This document shows positions 25,085 to 33,926 of a DNA stretch of 64,000 nt, piece after piece. Below the pieces are notes generated by a model. It saw only the letters and a program-made list of their open reading frames with translations, searched no databases and was not told the origin of the DNA. This DNA is from an uncultured Bacteroidales bacterium (GTDB lineage Bacteria > Bacteroidota > Bacteroidia > Bacteroidales > FEN-979), in NCBI GenBank assembly GCA_903903985.1, contig CAIVAT010000095.1, positions 17,270 through 81,269 of the forward strand, read 5' to 3'. Made by a program: the position numbers and the translations under genes. Numbering within the stretch: the first letter of the stretch is position 1; every line of letters starts with the position of its first letter.

Positions 25085-26695
25085 ATGAAGGATTTGCATG
25101 ATGGTCCAACAAAGTGTTTGCTGGTTCAGACAAAATTTTCGGCATACAGTTTCTGGAATTACCAGGAAGTATGCGAAATGGTCGGGAAAAAATACCCGGC
25201 CGCCCCACTTGGCCTGCTCACCGTGGCTGCATTGTTGCCACAACACTGGGAGTTCAGGCTGATCGATGAAAATGTGGAGCCCCTTACCGATGACCACATC
25301 CGGTGGGCCGACCTGGTTTGCATCGGGGGAATGCTACCCCAGCAGAACAACATGCTCGACCTCATCACCAGGGCCCATCGGCTTCATGCCGTGGTGGTGG
25401 TTGGCGGCCCCGATCCCACTTCGCAGCCCGACCTTTACAAAGAGGCCGATTACCTTGTGCTAGGCGAGGGAGAAAACACCATTCCCATGTTTTTGGAGGA
25501 CCTGAAGAAGGGTGTCAGGGGCGGTAAATATCTCTCTCCCGACAAGGCCGACATGCTCAAAGCGGTGGTTCCCCGCTACGACCTGATCAGTTTCAATGAT
25601 TACATCATGATCGGGCTGCAGTTCATCCGCGGATGCCCGTTCAACTGCGAGTTTTGCGATGTCATCGAACTCTACGGCCGCATCCCGCGGTTCAAGACCA
25701 ATGAGCAGGTCATCAAGGAATTGCAGTCGCTCTATGACCTTGGATACCGTGGCCATATCGACATGGTCGACGATAACTTCATCGGTAACAAGAAAAAAGT
25801 CAAAGACCTTTTACGGGAGATCATCGCCTGGACCAGGGCACGGAAATACCCGTTCTATTTTACAACCGAGGCTTCTGTCAACCTTGCCGACGACGACGAG
25901 CTGCTTCAGCTCATGAAGGATGCCGATTTCCGGTATGTCTTCCTTGGAATTGAAACTCCCGACAATGATACGCTTGCACTGAACAATAAAAACCAGAACG
26001 TCGACAAGTCCATCGAAGATGCCGTGATGAAGATCATGAAGTACGGGATGGTGAGCAATGGCGGCTATATTCTCGGCTTTGACAGCGACCGGCCGCAAAT
26101 CGCCCAACAGATGATCGACTCCATCCAGGATTCGGGGATCTGCATGGCCATGATCGGCCTGTTGTACGCCCTGCCGAACACACAGCTTACCCGGCGGCTT
26201 GAAGCGGAAAACCGGTTATTCCACTATCATTCCAAGTCGGTTACCGAAGGCGACATCGACCAGATGACGAGCGGGCTGAACTTTCTGACGATTACTCCGC
26301 GCGTGGAAATCCTGAAGAAATACATCCTGATCCTGGATGCCATTTTTCAACCTTCCAATTATTACAAGCGCGTTATTTACACAGGGTTGCATGTCAAAAC
26401 GAACTACAGGCACAAGCCTGATTTCAAGACCTGGCTGATCTATATGCGCTCATTTTTAAGGGTTTGCAAAAAAGCCGGTTTCTCGAAAGCCACCGGTTAC
26501 TATTACTGGAAAATGTTCTTCACGGTACTTTTCAGGAATCCCAAAGGCATTGAACCGGCCGTGAACCTTGCCGCCATGTTCATCCACTTCCTGAAACAAA
26601 AAGAGTACATCGTTTCCGTAACGCAAAAGATAATCAGCGGGATTGAAAACGTCGGGGAGGAAGCGTTTAATGAGCGGATGATGGGGAGGACGTGA
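25085..26695 (+). CDS. B12-binding-domain radical SAM protein with DUF4070-type C-terminus
   Basis: 536 residues from the ATG at 25085; the frame opens at 25055, but that start lies at the transcription start. An N-terminal cobalamin-binding-like Rossmann domain (about 10-145, containing VVVVGGPDPTSQ and LVLGEGE) precedes a radical SAM core with the CxxxCxxC cluster ligands Cys184, Cys188 and Cys191 (RGCPFNCEFCDV) and a GIETP strand motif. The C-terminal 130 residues match the region annotated as DUF4070 in this subfamily. Relatives include methylases and ring-modifying enzymes acting on lipids and tetrapyrroles. The substrate here is unknown. It is followed by a dehydrogenase after 30 bp. 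Confidence 0.85.
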   Translation: MKDLHDGPTKCLLVQTKFSAYSFWNYQEVCEMVGKKYPAAPLGLLTVAALLPQHWEFRLIDENVEPLTDDHIRWADLVCIGGMLPQQNNMLDLITRAHRLHAVVVVGGPDPTSQPDLYKEADYLVLGEGENTIPMFLEDLKKGVRGGKYLSPDKADMLKAVVPRYDLISFNDYIMIGLQFIRGCPFNCEFCDVIELYGRIPRFKTNEQVIKELQSLYDLGYRGHIDMVDDNFIGNKKKVKDLLREIIAWTRARKYPFYFTTEASVNLADDDELLQLMKDADFRYVFLGIETPDNDTLALNNKNQNVDKSIEDAVMKIMKYGMVSNGGYILGFDSDRPQIAQQMIDSIQDSGICMAMIGLLYALPNTQLTRRLEAENRLFHYHSKSVTEGDIDQMTSGLNFLTITPRVEILKKYILILDAIFQPSNYYKRVIYTGLHVKTNYRHKPDFKTWLIYMRSFLRVCKKAGFSKATGYYYWKMFFTVLFRNPKGIEPAVNLAAMFIHFLKQKEYIVSVTQKIISGIENVGEEAFNERMMGRT

Positions 26696-26725
26696 CACGA
26701 AGCAGAATAACCTAAAGATTACAAT

Positions 26726-27688
26726 ATGTCAGATATGATCGTGGAGCCCATTGAAAAATATGGGCTCAGCAAGGAATCGAGGCCGAGGATCCTTTTCTCA
26801 AAGATAGGCATCGTCGGGTGTGGAGGTGTGGGACAGGAATTGGCCATCACCGCTTCGAAACATGGAATCGAGGTGTTTTTTCTTGAACTCAGCGAGGAAC
26901 TGATCCGGCATTCATTTGAGGAGATCAAAAAGGAGCTGGATCATGAAATAAATCACTGGGGGCTTACCCCCGGAGAAAAAACCGCCATCCTTTCCAGGAT
27001 CAAAGGAACGCTTTCGTACACAGATTTTCACGACTGCGAACTGGTGATCGAAACCATCAAGTCAAAGCAGGGCCAATCGAGTTTTGATTTGCGGAAAGAG
27101 GTTTTTCTGAACATCGAAAAAGAGGTAAGCAAAGAGTGCATCATCGCTACAAATTCCTCCACCATTGTCGTAACGGAATTGTCATCGGAACTGGAACACA
27201 AGGAACGATGTGTCAGCCTTCATATATCGACCACCGCCCCGGGAGCCAGCGTGGTGGAGCTTGCAAAAGGGTTGCATACCACCGACGAAGCCTATAAAAA
27301 AGTGATCAAGTTTGTGAAGCTGCTTGAAAAGATCTCGATCCCGGTGATGGAATCTCCCGGGCTGGTGAGTGTGCGGCTTTTCGTAGTGCTGCTCAATGAG
27401 GCTTGTGAAACGCTCATGGAAGGCGTCAGTTCCATGGAAAATATTGACCTCACCATGCGTTCATGTTTCAACATGCCGCTGGGCCCGTTCGAGTTTGCCG
27501 ACAAGGTGGGTTTGGACAAGGTTGTAAGGTGGATGGAAAACCTGTACAGCGAATTCGGATCGTCGCGGTACATAGCATCCCCCATGATCAAGAAACTGGT
27601 GCGGGCCAACAGGCTTGGAAGGATCAGCGGGATCGGGTTTTATGAATATGATGCCGAAGGGAATAAAATCACGGAAGAGGTCAATTGA
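26726..27688 (+). CDS. 3-hydroxyacyl-CoA dehydrogenase-family protein with atypical active-site loop
   Basis: 320 residues. An NAD-binding Rossmann motif GIVGCGGVG (residues 28-36) and a C-terminal 3HCDH helical domain (PLGPFEFADKVGLD, then GIGFYEYD) identify the family. The usual catalytic motif HFFNPAP is replaced by HISTTAPGASVVELA: the histidine (His166) and the later glutamate are kept, but the FFN part is not. I recall similar Bacteroidales proteins with this HISTTAP variant, so it is probably a subfamily trait and not damage. The neighbouring acetate kinase suggests fermentative acyl-CoA metabolism. Substrate uncertain. Confidence 0.82.
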   Translation: MSDMIVEPIEKYGLSKESRPRILFSKIGIVGCGGVGQELAITASKHGIEVFFLELSEELIRHSFEEIKKELDHEINHWGLTPGEKTAILSRIKGTLSYTDFHDCELVIETIKSKQGQSSFDLRKEVFLNIEKEVSKECIIATNSSTIVVTELSSELEHKERCVSLHISTTAPGASVVELAKGLHTTDEAYKKVIKFVKLLEKISIPVMESPGLVSVRLFVVLLNEACETLMEGVSSMENIDLTMRSCFNMPLGPFEFADKVGLDKVVRWMENLYSEFGSSRYIASPMIKKLVRANRLGRISGIGFYEYDAEGNKITEEVN

Positions 27689-27710
27689 TTGCCTTAGTCA
27701 TAAAAACGAA

Positions 27711-27814
27711 AACCACGAAGGCACTAAGTTCACTTAGGGTCACTTAGAATTGGAAACTTCCTGAATTGATTGACCCCCTAAGTGATACTAAGTGCTCTCA
27801 GTGCCTAAGTGGTT
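27711..27814. repeat. imperfect 37-bp inverted repeat with internal CACTTAG units
   Basis: Arms at 27711-27747 and 27778-27814 pair at about 30 of 37 positions around a 30-bp loop. Each arm contains the word CACTTAG or a close variant several times. It lies between the dehydrogenase and acetate kinase genes. It could form a large RNA hairpin or be an intergenic repeat element. Confidence 0.6.
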
Positions 27815-27831
27815 AAAATACACAGATCATC

Positions 27832-29040
27832 ATGAATATACTTGTTTTGAATTGCGGAAGTTCTTCGATCAAATACCAGCTCTACAACATTGAATCACGC
27901 CGGCTTTTTGCCAAGGGAATTGTCGAAAAAGTGGGGCTGAAGGGTTCGTTTTTAAGGCATGAGAAAGAGAACGGGGACAAGGTGAAGCTGGAAGGCGAAG
28001 TCATTGACCATCAAACCGGCATTGAATATGTGCTCGGCGTACTGATCAGCAAAGAACACGGCTGCATCAGCCAATTATCAGAAATCAACGCCGTGGGGCA
28101 CCGCATGGTGCATGGAGGAGAGCGGTTCCAGGAGAGCAGCCTGATCAACGAAGATACGATCAAGGATTTCAAGGCATGCATTCCCCTTGCACCGCTTCAC
28201 AATCCTGCCAATTTAAAGGGGGTGATGGCCATGCAATTTTTGCTGCCCACCGTACCCCAGGTCGCAGTATTCGATACTGCCTTTCACCAAACGATGCCTG
28301 CACGCGCCTACATGTATGCCATCCCCTATTCGCTCTATAAAAAATATGGCATCCGCCGCTACGGTTTTCATGGCACCAGCCATTATTACGTGGCGCGCCG
28401 GGCCTGCGAGATCCTGGGTGTCCCAATGGAATCGATGAAGATCATCACCTGCCACCTTGGAAACGGCACATCCATGGCGGCCATTAAAAACGGCAAGTCG
28501 ATCGATACCTCCATGGGACTGACTCCCGTTGAAGGGCTGATTATGGGCACCCGCTCCGGGGATATGGATCTCGGGGTGCTCACTTTCGTGATGGAAAAGG
28601 AGGAACTGAACATTGCGGTTGCCAACACCCTGGTCAACAAACACAGCGGAATGCTGGGAATTACCGGTGTTTCCTCCGACATGCGGGAGATCGAAAAAGA
28701 GGCGGAAGCCGGCAACGAAAGGGCGATCCTTGGGCTGGATATGTTCCGCTACCGGATTAAAAAATATATCGGGGCTTATGCGGCTGCGCTCGGCGGGCTT
28801 GACCTGCTTATTTTCACCGGCGGGATCGGGGAAAACGACCCTGTTACCCGTGAATTATGCTGTGCCGACCTGGAATACATGGGACTGGAATTCGATCCGG
28901 AGAAAAATGCCGGGGTCCGGGGCAAAGAGGTCGTGCTGAGCAAGCCCCAATCGCGGGTGAAGGTCATGGTGATCCCTACCAATGAAGAACTTGTTATTGC
29001 GGAACATACGCACAGGATTGTTTCGGAAATGAAAGCGTAA
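27832..29040 (+). CDS. ackA: acetate kinase
   Basis: 402 residues, full length for the family. Signature sequences are present: NCGSSSIKYQL at residues 6-16, GFHGTSH, MGLTPVEGLIMGTRSGDMD, and FTGGIGEN near the C-terminus. The enzyme interconverts acetyl phosphate and ADP with acetate and ATP and provides substrate-level ATP in fermentation. No phosphate acetyltransferase gene lies beside it in this window. A large inverted repeat occupies the 143-bp gap upstream. Cytoplasmic. Confidence 0.96.
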   Translation: MNILVLNCGSSSIKYQLYNIESRRLFAKGIVEKVGLKGSFLRHEKENGDKVKLEGEVIDHQTGIEYVLGVLISKEHGCISQLSEINAVGHRMVHGGERFQESSLINEDTIKDFKACIPLAPLHNPANLKGVMAMQFLLPTVPQVAVFDTAFHQTMPARAYMYAIPYSLYKKYGIRRYGFHGTSHYYVARRACEILGVPMESMKIITCHLGNGTSMAAIKNGKSIDTSMGLTPVEGLIMGTRSGDMDLGVLTFVMEKEELNIAVANTLVNKHSGMLGITGVSSDMREIEKEAEAGNERAILGLDMFRYRIKKYIGAYAAALGGLDLLIFTGGIGENDPVTRELCCADLEYMGLEFDPEKNAGVRGKEVVLSKPQSRVKVMVIPTNEELVIAEHTHRIVSEMKA

Positions 29041-29066
29041 AGCTTTTTTTTCCAACTGATTTGCAG

Positions 29067-30446
29067 ATGGTGGAGCGCAGTCGTTATTTCAAAATATCAG
29101 CCTTTTTCATTCTCCTGCTGGCGCATGTTTCATCGTTTGGCCAGGGAACATGGGAGCGTATCAACATTCCCACAAAGCAGTATCTGAAATCCGTTACTTT
29201 TTCCGACAGTTTATATGGCTGGGCGGCCGGGGATTCCGGAACCATCATCCATACTTCCGATGGTGGAACAAGCTGGGCTTTCCAGGACAGCCATGGCTAC
29301 AACGAGATTTCAGATATTTTCTTTCTGAACAGAAATCTTGGCTGGGCTTCCTCCCTCAATTACACCACCCCTCCGTTTGGCACAACACTGCTGAAAACGA
29401 CCAATGGCGGAACGGATTGGATTGCCAGTACCTATCCCGGGGAGGATATCTTTATAACCTGCATTCTTTACAGGGATTCACTGAACGGATGGATGGGCGG
29501 AAGGCCTCATGCCCTGGTAAAAACCAAAAACGGAGGAGCAGATTGGACACAGGCGGACATTGACACTTCTATCCTTTCTTTTTTCCCTGTGCTGAGTATC
29601 CAGTTTTTCAACGACAAATACGGCTATGCAAGCGGCGGGATGTTTGATATCGCCGGTGTGATATGGAGAACATCCAATGGCGGCGGTAAGTGGTACGCCA
29701 TGGATGCGGCTGAAGCACCTGCCGACGAGGTCCATGGATTATACATAATTGATTCACTGAATGTTATCGGGGCAGGAGGCGACCCGGATTTCGGGTTTGG
29801 CGTTGGCATGAGCCGAACATCCGATGGCGGCATTCACTGGAATTATGAGGAGCTTGACATCCAGGGGAATGCCTATGATATCGATTTCAGGAACAGGAAT
29901 GAAGCCTGGGCACCGCTTGGTCCGAAGCGAAAGTTGATTTACAGTCTCGATGCCGGCACTACCTGGAAACCGGTGATCACCCCCGACTCTACTGCAATTT
30001 TCGATGTTGTCTTCCCCGACTCCCTGCATGGTTTTGCCGTCGGGCAGCAGGGAGCCATGATCAAGTACAAACCACGCGTCATTCCTTCGGTTGACCAGGT
30101 TTCGATGTTTGCACAGGAATTTACACTGGGGCAGAATTATCCAAACCCCTTTTCGCAGCACACCAAAATCAAGTATCATGTTCCGCCTGCGGGACTTTAC
30201 AATAAGTTAAAGTCGGGAAATCCTGGTGGTCGTCTTATACTTAGGGTTTATAATATCCTGGGAAATGAGGCCGCCACCCGAACGGTTGACGACATTTCGC
30301 CCGGGGAACATCTTTTGGAATTGGAGGCGGAAAGTTTGCCGGGTGGGATTTACTTTTATCAGCTGTACCTTATTGTTGACGGGCAATCGGTTCCTGTTGT
30401 GCCGGCAAGGAAATTTATTTTACTACGGACACCCTCGAAGGGTTAA
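29067..30446 (+). CDS. Asp-box (Ycf48-like) beta-propeller protein with T9SS sorting domain
   Basis: 459 residues from the ATG at 29067; the frame runs back to a TTG at 29061. A signal peptide is followed by at least six Asp-box-like repeats of the form T-DGGTSW (HTSDGGTSW, KTTNGGTDW, KTKNGGADW, RTSNGGGKW, RTSDGGIHW, YSLDAGTTW), typical of Ycf48/BNR propellers. A C-terminal sorting domain begins LGQNYPNPFSQHT. Probably secreted and held at the surface; the ligand is unknown. Its TAA overlaps the TAA of the next gene on the other strand inside TTAA. Confidence 0.83.
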   Translation: MVERSRYFKISAFFILLLAHVSSFGQGTWERINIPTKQYLKSVTFSDSLYGWAAGDSGTIIHTSDGGTSWAFQDSHGYNEISDIFFLNRNLGWASSLNYTTPPFGTTLLKTTNGGTDWIASTYPGEDIFITCILYRDSLNGWMGGRPHALVKTKNGGADWTQADIDTSILSFFPVLSIQFFNDKYGYASGGMFDIAGVIWRTSNGGGKWYAMDAAEAPADEVHGLYIIDSLNVIGAGGDPDFGFGVGMSRTSDGGIHWNYEELDIQGNAYDIDFRNRNEAWAPLGPKRKLIYSLDAGTTWKPVITPDSTAIFDVVFPDSLHGFAVGQQGAMIKYKPRVIPSVDQVSMFAQEFTLGQNYPNPFSQHTKIKYHVPPAGLYNKLKSGNPGGRLILRVYNILGNEAATRTVDDISPGEHLLELEAESLPGGIYFYQLYLIVDGQSVPVVPARKFILLRTPSKG

Positions 30447-32104
30447 TTTCCTTTAATGTATATCATCCTTTGGGTTTCAACCCGGTCGTGAAGCGTTAAC
30501 CTCACAATAAAAATTCCATTTTTCATAGGAGCGGACCCCGTCAGGGTGTGGGACCCCGTCAGGGTCGAAGGATTAAAAGTGACCCGGTAATTCCCTGGAT
30601 ATTTCCACTCGTTCACCAATTCAGCCACTTCATTGCCAAGCACATCGAAGATTTTCAATGACACATGACCGGCCGTTTCAACCCGGAACCCGATCGTCGT
30701 ATGATCGCTGAAAGGGTTCGGCGTGTTTGGCTGTAAACTCATCAACGCGGGATTGTTTATTTCATGGATGCCGTTGATCTCGGAAAAATCAATCGGGACC
30801 GTCCAGATCTGGTAGAGCCCCGTCGAATTATCCATCCATAAGGGGATCAGTTTTGTATCGGTTGAGGTGAGGTCGATGTTATCGCCCTGGTAGCCCTGGC
30901 CCAACCCCCCGATCGGGGCTGGCCGGAAATGATGGTCGCTGATTTCAAATTCGGTCCAGGTGTCACCGCCATCCATCGAGCGCGCAAGAAACACACCCGC
31001 CGAATCGTTTGTTGTACGCCGGTCGTCATAAAAAATAATATTCAGGGCTCCGTATTTATCGAGGTGCATCGAAGGAAAGTACTGTGTTTTCCCATTGTTC
31101 AGCGGGTCCTGGTTCACCCTGATGCCTGCAGACCAGGTCGCACCTCCATCGGTTGACCGGTACAGCACGATATCCGGGTCGGACCCTGCAGGCGCAAAGG
31201 CTTTTTGCCCGGTGACGATGTAGATCCAACCCTTCCTGGGCCCGTTTGTCGTGTCGACGGCGATGCCTGGCAAGCCGTTCACCCGGATGTTGTTTTTATT
31301 GGCAAGTACGCCGTTAATGCCATTTACAGGAAAAGCATTTTCGGTCACCTGCCAGTCTGCTCCCCCATTTGATGAAGAGGCGAATCCGACAAGAATTTCT
31401 TTAAATGGAGATACATCCTGAACACCCGCCCAGCAAGTATAAATTTTCCCATCGGGGCCGATTGCGATATCGCCGCCGGCGCTTCTGTTTGAAGGATTGT
31501 TGATCGGGACCGGGGTGCTCCAGTGCCTGGCCCCATCATCGGTATAGGCATGCATCACCGGGAAAGGCGTGGCAAATTTCACCCAAACAGCATGGGTTCT
31601 TCCACTATAAGGACTCACCGGGCTTATGTTTGTAGTGACGGCTGCCCGTTCCAGGTCATCGGTTGAAATAACGTTCTGATATGACCAGGTCTGGCCATTG
31701 TCAAGCGAAAAATGGGAGTACAATCCGACAAACGGTGACCTTCCCATGCGGGTGATGATGAAGGTTCCATTCCTATCGATGGTGATCCCCGGGTCGCCCC
31801 CATGGTATGCGATGGGTGCTCCCGTGCAGGTGTCATTTCCCACCCAGCTGATGCCTCCGTTGGTGGAGGTGAATATGCCTTCACTGATAAAGAAGGGAAT
31901 GAAATTCAGGGTATTGCATGTTGAAAAAATAACGTTTTGATCAAGCGGGCTTTTTGCGATAAACACCTCGGTCTGATTCATGCTGCCCGGATAAATCCTG
32001 TAGTTCGATCCGAATTTCAGCGGGGAGTCAGGACCGGTAACGGTTTGAGTGAAAACAACAGAAAAATGGCAAAGCAAAAACAGTGTAACTGGTAATTTTC
32101 TCAT
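30443..32104 (-). CDS. sialidase-like (BNR/Asp-box) exported protein with T9SS sorting domain
   Basis: 553 residues. A signal peptide (ending VFTQ) precedes a propeller with five Asp boxes (STNGGISW, SLDNGQTW, SSNGGADW, STDGGATW, SMDGGDTW) and a C-terminal T9SS type A domain (LQPNTPNPFSDHT onward). Many proteins with this fold are annotated exo-alpha-sialidase, but I cannot confirm the catalytic arginine triad, Tyr and Glu, so no enzyme activity is claimed. It is the third gene of a tight run after two TonB-receptor genes (2-bp gap). The sorting domain contains a 15-bp repeat (30533-30565). Confidence 0.8.
   Translation of the reverse strand: MRKLPVTLFLLCHFSVVFTQTVTGPDSPLKFGSNYRIYPGSMNQTEVFIAKSPLDQNVIFSTCNTLNFIPFFISEGIFTSTNGGISWVGNDTCTGAPIAYHGGDPGITIDRNGTFIITRMGRSPFVGLYSHFSLDNGQTWSYQNVISTDDLERAAVTTNISPVSPYSGRTHAVWVKFATPFPVMHAYTDDGARHWSTPVPINNPSNRSAGGDIAIGPDGKIYTCWAGVQDVSPFKEILVGFASSSNGGADWQVTENAFPVNGINGVLANKNNIRVNGLPGIAVDTTNGPRKGWIYIVTGQKAFAPAGSDPDIVLYRSTDGGATWSAGIRVNQDPLNNGKTQYFPSMHLDKYGALNIIFYDDRRTTNDSAGVFLARSMDGGDTWTEFEISDHHFRPAPIGGLGQGYQGDNIDLTSTDTKLIPLWMDNSTGLYQIWTVPIDFSEINGIHEINNPALMSLQPNTPNPFSDHTTIGFRVETAGHVSLKIFDVLGNEVAELVNEWKYPGNYRVTFNPSTLTGSHTLTGSAPMKNGIFIVRLTLHDRVETQRMIYIKGN
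30533..30565. repeat. REP-like hairpin duplicated in frame inside a sorting domain
   Basis: GGACCCCGTCAGGGT occurs at 30533-30547 and again at 30551-30565, period 18 bp. Each copy is self-complementary (ACCC...GGGT). The frame stays open and the repeat encodes LTGS twice. Confidence 0.65.
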
Positions 32105-32106
32105 CC

Positions 32107-33921
32107 TTAAAATGTGTACCCTAGATTGAGTGAAATAAAATAATTCCGCGGAATCCCCGCATTGTAATAGCGTTTATCTGCAGAATTGACCGTTGCATAC
32201 CCGACGTAAATCTCGTTAAAAATGTTATTTAAACCGGCAGAGGCCAGTATGTTGAATTTCCCGAATTTCATTTCAATCCCCAGCAGGCCGTCGAGCAACC
32301 GGTGTGCCCCTGTTTTGCCGGTATTGGCATCATCAGCCCAAAATCCACTGATAACCTGGTAACTCAGCCGGGCAAATATATCTATTTTTTTCACAACCGG
32401 ATATTTATACGATAACCCAACAAACATTGAGCATGCAGGATCATTTGGCCCCCTGTTGCCTGCAAAATCCCTGTTCACATCCACAAGGTTCCCTGTCGAG
32501 TCAGCCTCCAGCGATTGGGTGGCATATGATTTGTAAATCAATTGAGTACCCGTACAGGAAAATTCGAAATCCAGATTCTTATAAATTTCGAGCCGGCTTT
32601 CCAGTTCAAATCCAAGGCGGTCAGACCTGGAGGCATTTCTGAAGAACATGTCGCCATATACCTCATAGGGAACAAGTTCATTTTCGATATCCGATTTAAA
32701 AAAACCCGCCCTGAAATACAGTTTTTTAAAGAACAGGGCAGTATCAGCCCTGATGATGTTGCTTTCAATTCCAAGTTGAAAAGTTTTTGATTTTTGAGGC
32801 AGCAGATCCTGGTTATACAGGAATGCCGGGTAAGGGCTGTCGAGCTGGTTGTCATCAGGCGGGTCAAAACTTAAACCATACGAAGCATTCACGGCTATCC
32901 AGGGCCTTACCTGGTATTTCACTGTCAGTTCCGGTGAAAATCCCTGGTAAATTTTTTTGTCGGAACGCGCCGGGAGGGTCTCTTCGGTCAACTTATAGGT
33001 GAGGTTTTCGTATTTCCCTGTGAAATTGACAAACAGTTTCTTTTTAACTATTTCAATATTGTCCGTGATAAAAAGTTCAGTTCTTTCCGTCTTTTCACTT
33101 TTCAGCTGTTCCAGCTGGTCACTTTTTTCCCCGCCGAAATTCTCATACTCTTCGGTCCTTTCGGGTTGCGTAAACAGGTCGCCCCCTATGGAAAAGATGT
33201 TGTCGATGCTTCCGAGACGGGCCGAGTTAACGTACATGCCCGACAGCCCCACACAATATTTGTTCACTATTTTATACTCCCTGGTCGAGCGGATGTATGA
33301 TTGGATGTTCCCATATCCGGCCACAGTTATTTCACTGTTCAGCGATTTGCCGAACTTTGCCTTATACATAATATCCACCCTGCCCATGGTGCCTTTCTTT
33401 TTTTCATCCCGGTTGACTGACCGGGGATCGGCATTGTAAGGATCAATTTCAAATTCAGCTTTTGTCAACGAACCAGGGAAGTTGATTTGTCCGTTTATAT
33501 AATATCCAAGAATCGTGAGTTCTGAACGGGGACCGGGATTCGTTTCGAGGGCTACGTTCAGGATTTGCCAGTATTCGCTGTTATGCTGCCTGTATCCATT
33601 GTTGTTCAGATAACTGTACCTGGTGAGGAAACGATATTTACCTGATTTTATCGCCATTGTTATTCCATTATCGGTTGATCCGAACGATCCGAATTGATTA
33701 AACTGGACAAGGGATGACCGGTCAAAATTCAGATCGGCTGTATAATCAGGAATTCCACCCGGATAATTGACATTGAAGAAATATGCGTTTAAGAAGGAAC
33801 GGCCGGGGGTGATCCGATCGTTCAAACCGGTTATCAGCAGACCATGATCCACCAGGTTCTTTTCTGCATAAATGCATGAAAAACAATACAATATGAATAT
33901 GGAGAGGAATAGCTTTTTCAC
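32107..33921 (-). CDS. plug-less TonB-dependent receptor barrel, paralogue of the upstream receptor
   Basis: 604 residues from a GTG at 33921 (MKKLFLSIF-like leader). A TTG at 33930 that overlaps the upstream TGA is the alternative; no ATG is available. After a signal peptide and a short segment of about 35 residues, the protein aligns with the barrel of the neighbouring receptor from DLNFDRSSLVQFNQFGSFG onward, all the way to the terminal NLGYTF. The plug domain and TonB box, about 110-125 residues, are missing, which accounts for the whole length difference. The reading frame is intact over the full barrel. Not called a pseudogene for that reason, but its function is uncertain. Confidence 0.78.
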   Translation of the reverse strand: MKKLFLSIFILYCFSCIYAEKNLVDHGLLITGLNDRITPGRSFLNAYFFNVNYPGGIPDYTADLNFDRSSLVQFNQFGSFGSTDNGITMAIKSGKYRFLTRYSYLNNNGYRQHNSEYWQILNVALETNPGPRSELTILGYYINGQINFPGSLTKAEFEIDPYNADPRSVNRDEKKKGTMGRVDIMYKAKFGKSLNSEITVAGYGNIQSYIRSTREYKIVNKYCVGLSGMYVNSARLGSIDNIFSIGGDLFTQPERTEEYENFGGEKSDQLEQLKSEKTERTELFITDNIEIVKKKLFVNFTGKYENLTYKLTEETLPARSDKKIYQGFSPELTVKYQVRPWIAVNASYGLSFDPPDDNQLDSPYPAFLYNQDLLPQKSKTFQLGIESNIIRADTALFFKKLYFRAGFFKSDIENELVPYEVYGDMFFRNASRSDRLGFELESRLEIYKNLDFEFSCTGTQLIYKSYATQSLEADSTGNLVDVNRDFAGNRGPNDPACSMFVGLSYKYPVVKKIDIFARLSYQVISGFWADDANTGKTGAHRLLDGLLGIEMKFGKFNILASAGLNNIFNEIYVGYATVNSADKRYYNAGIPRNYFISLNLGYTF

Positions 33922-33926
33922 CGGTA

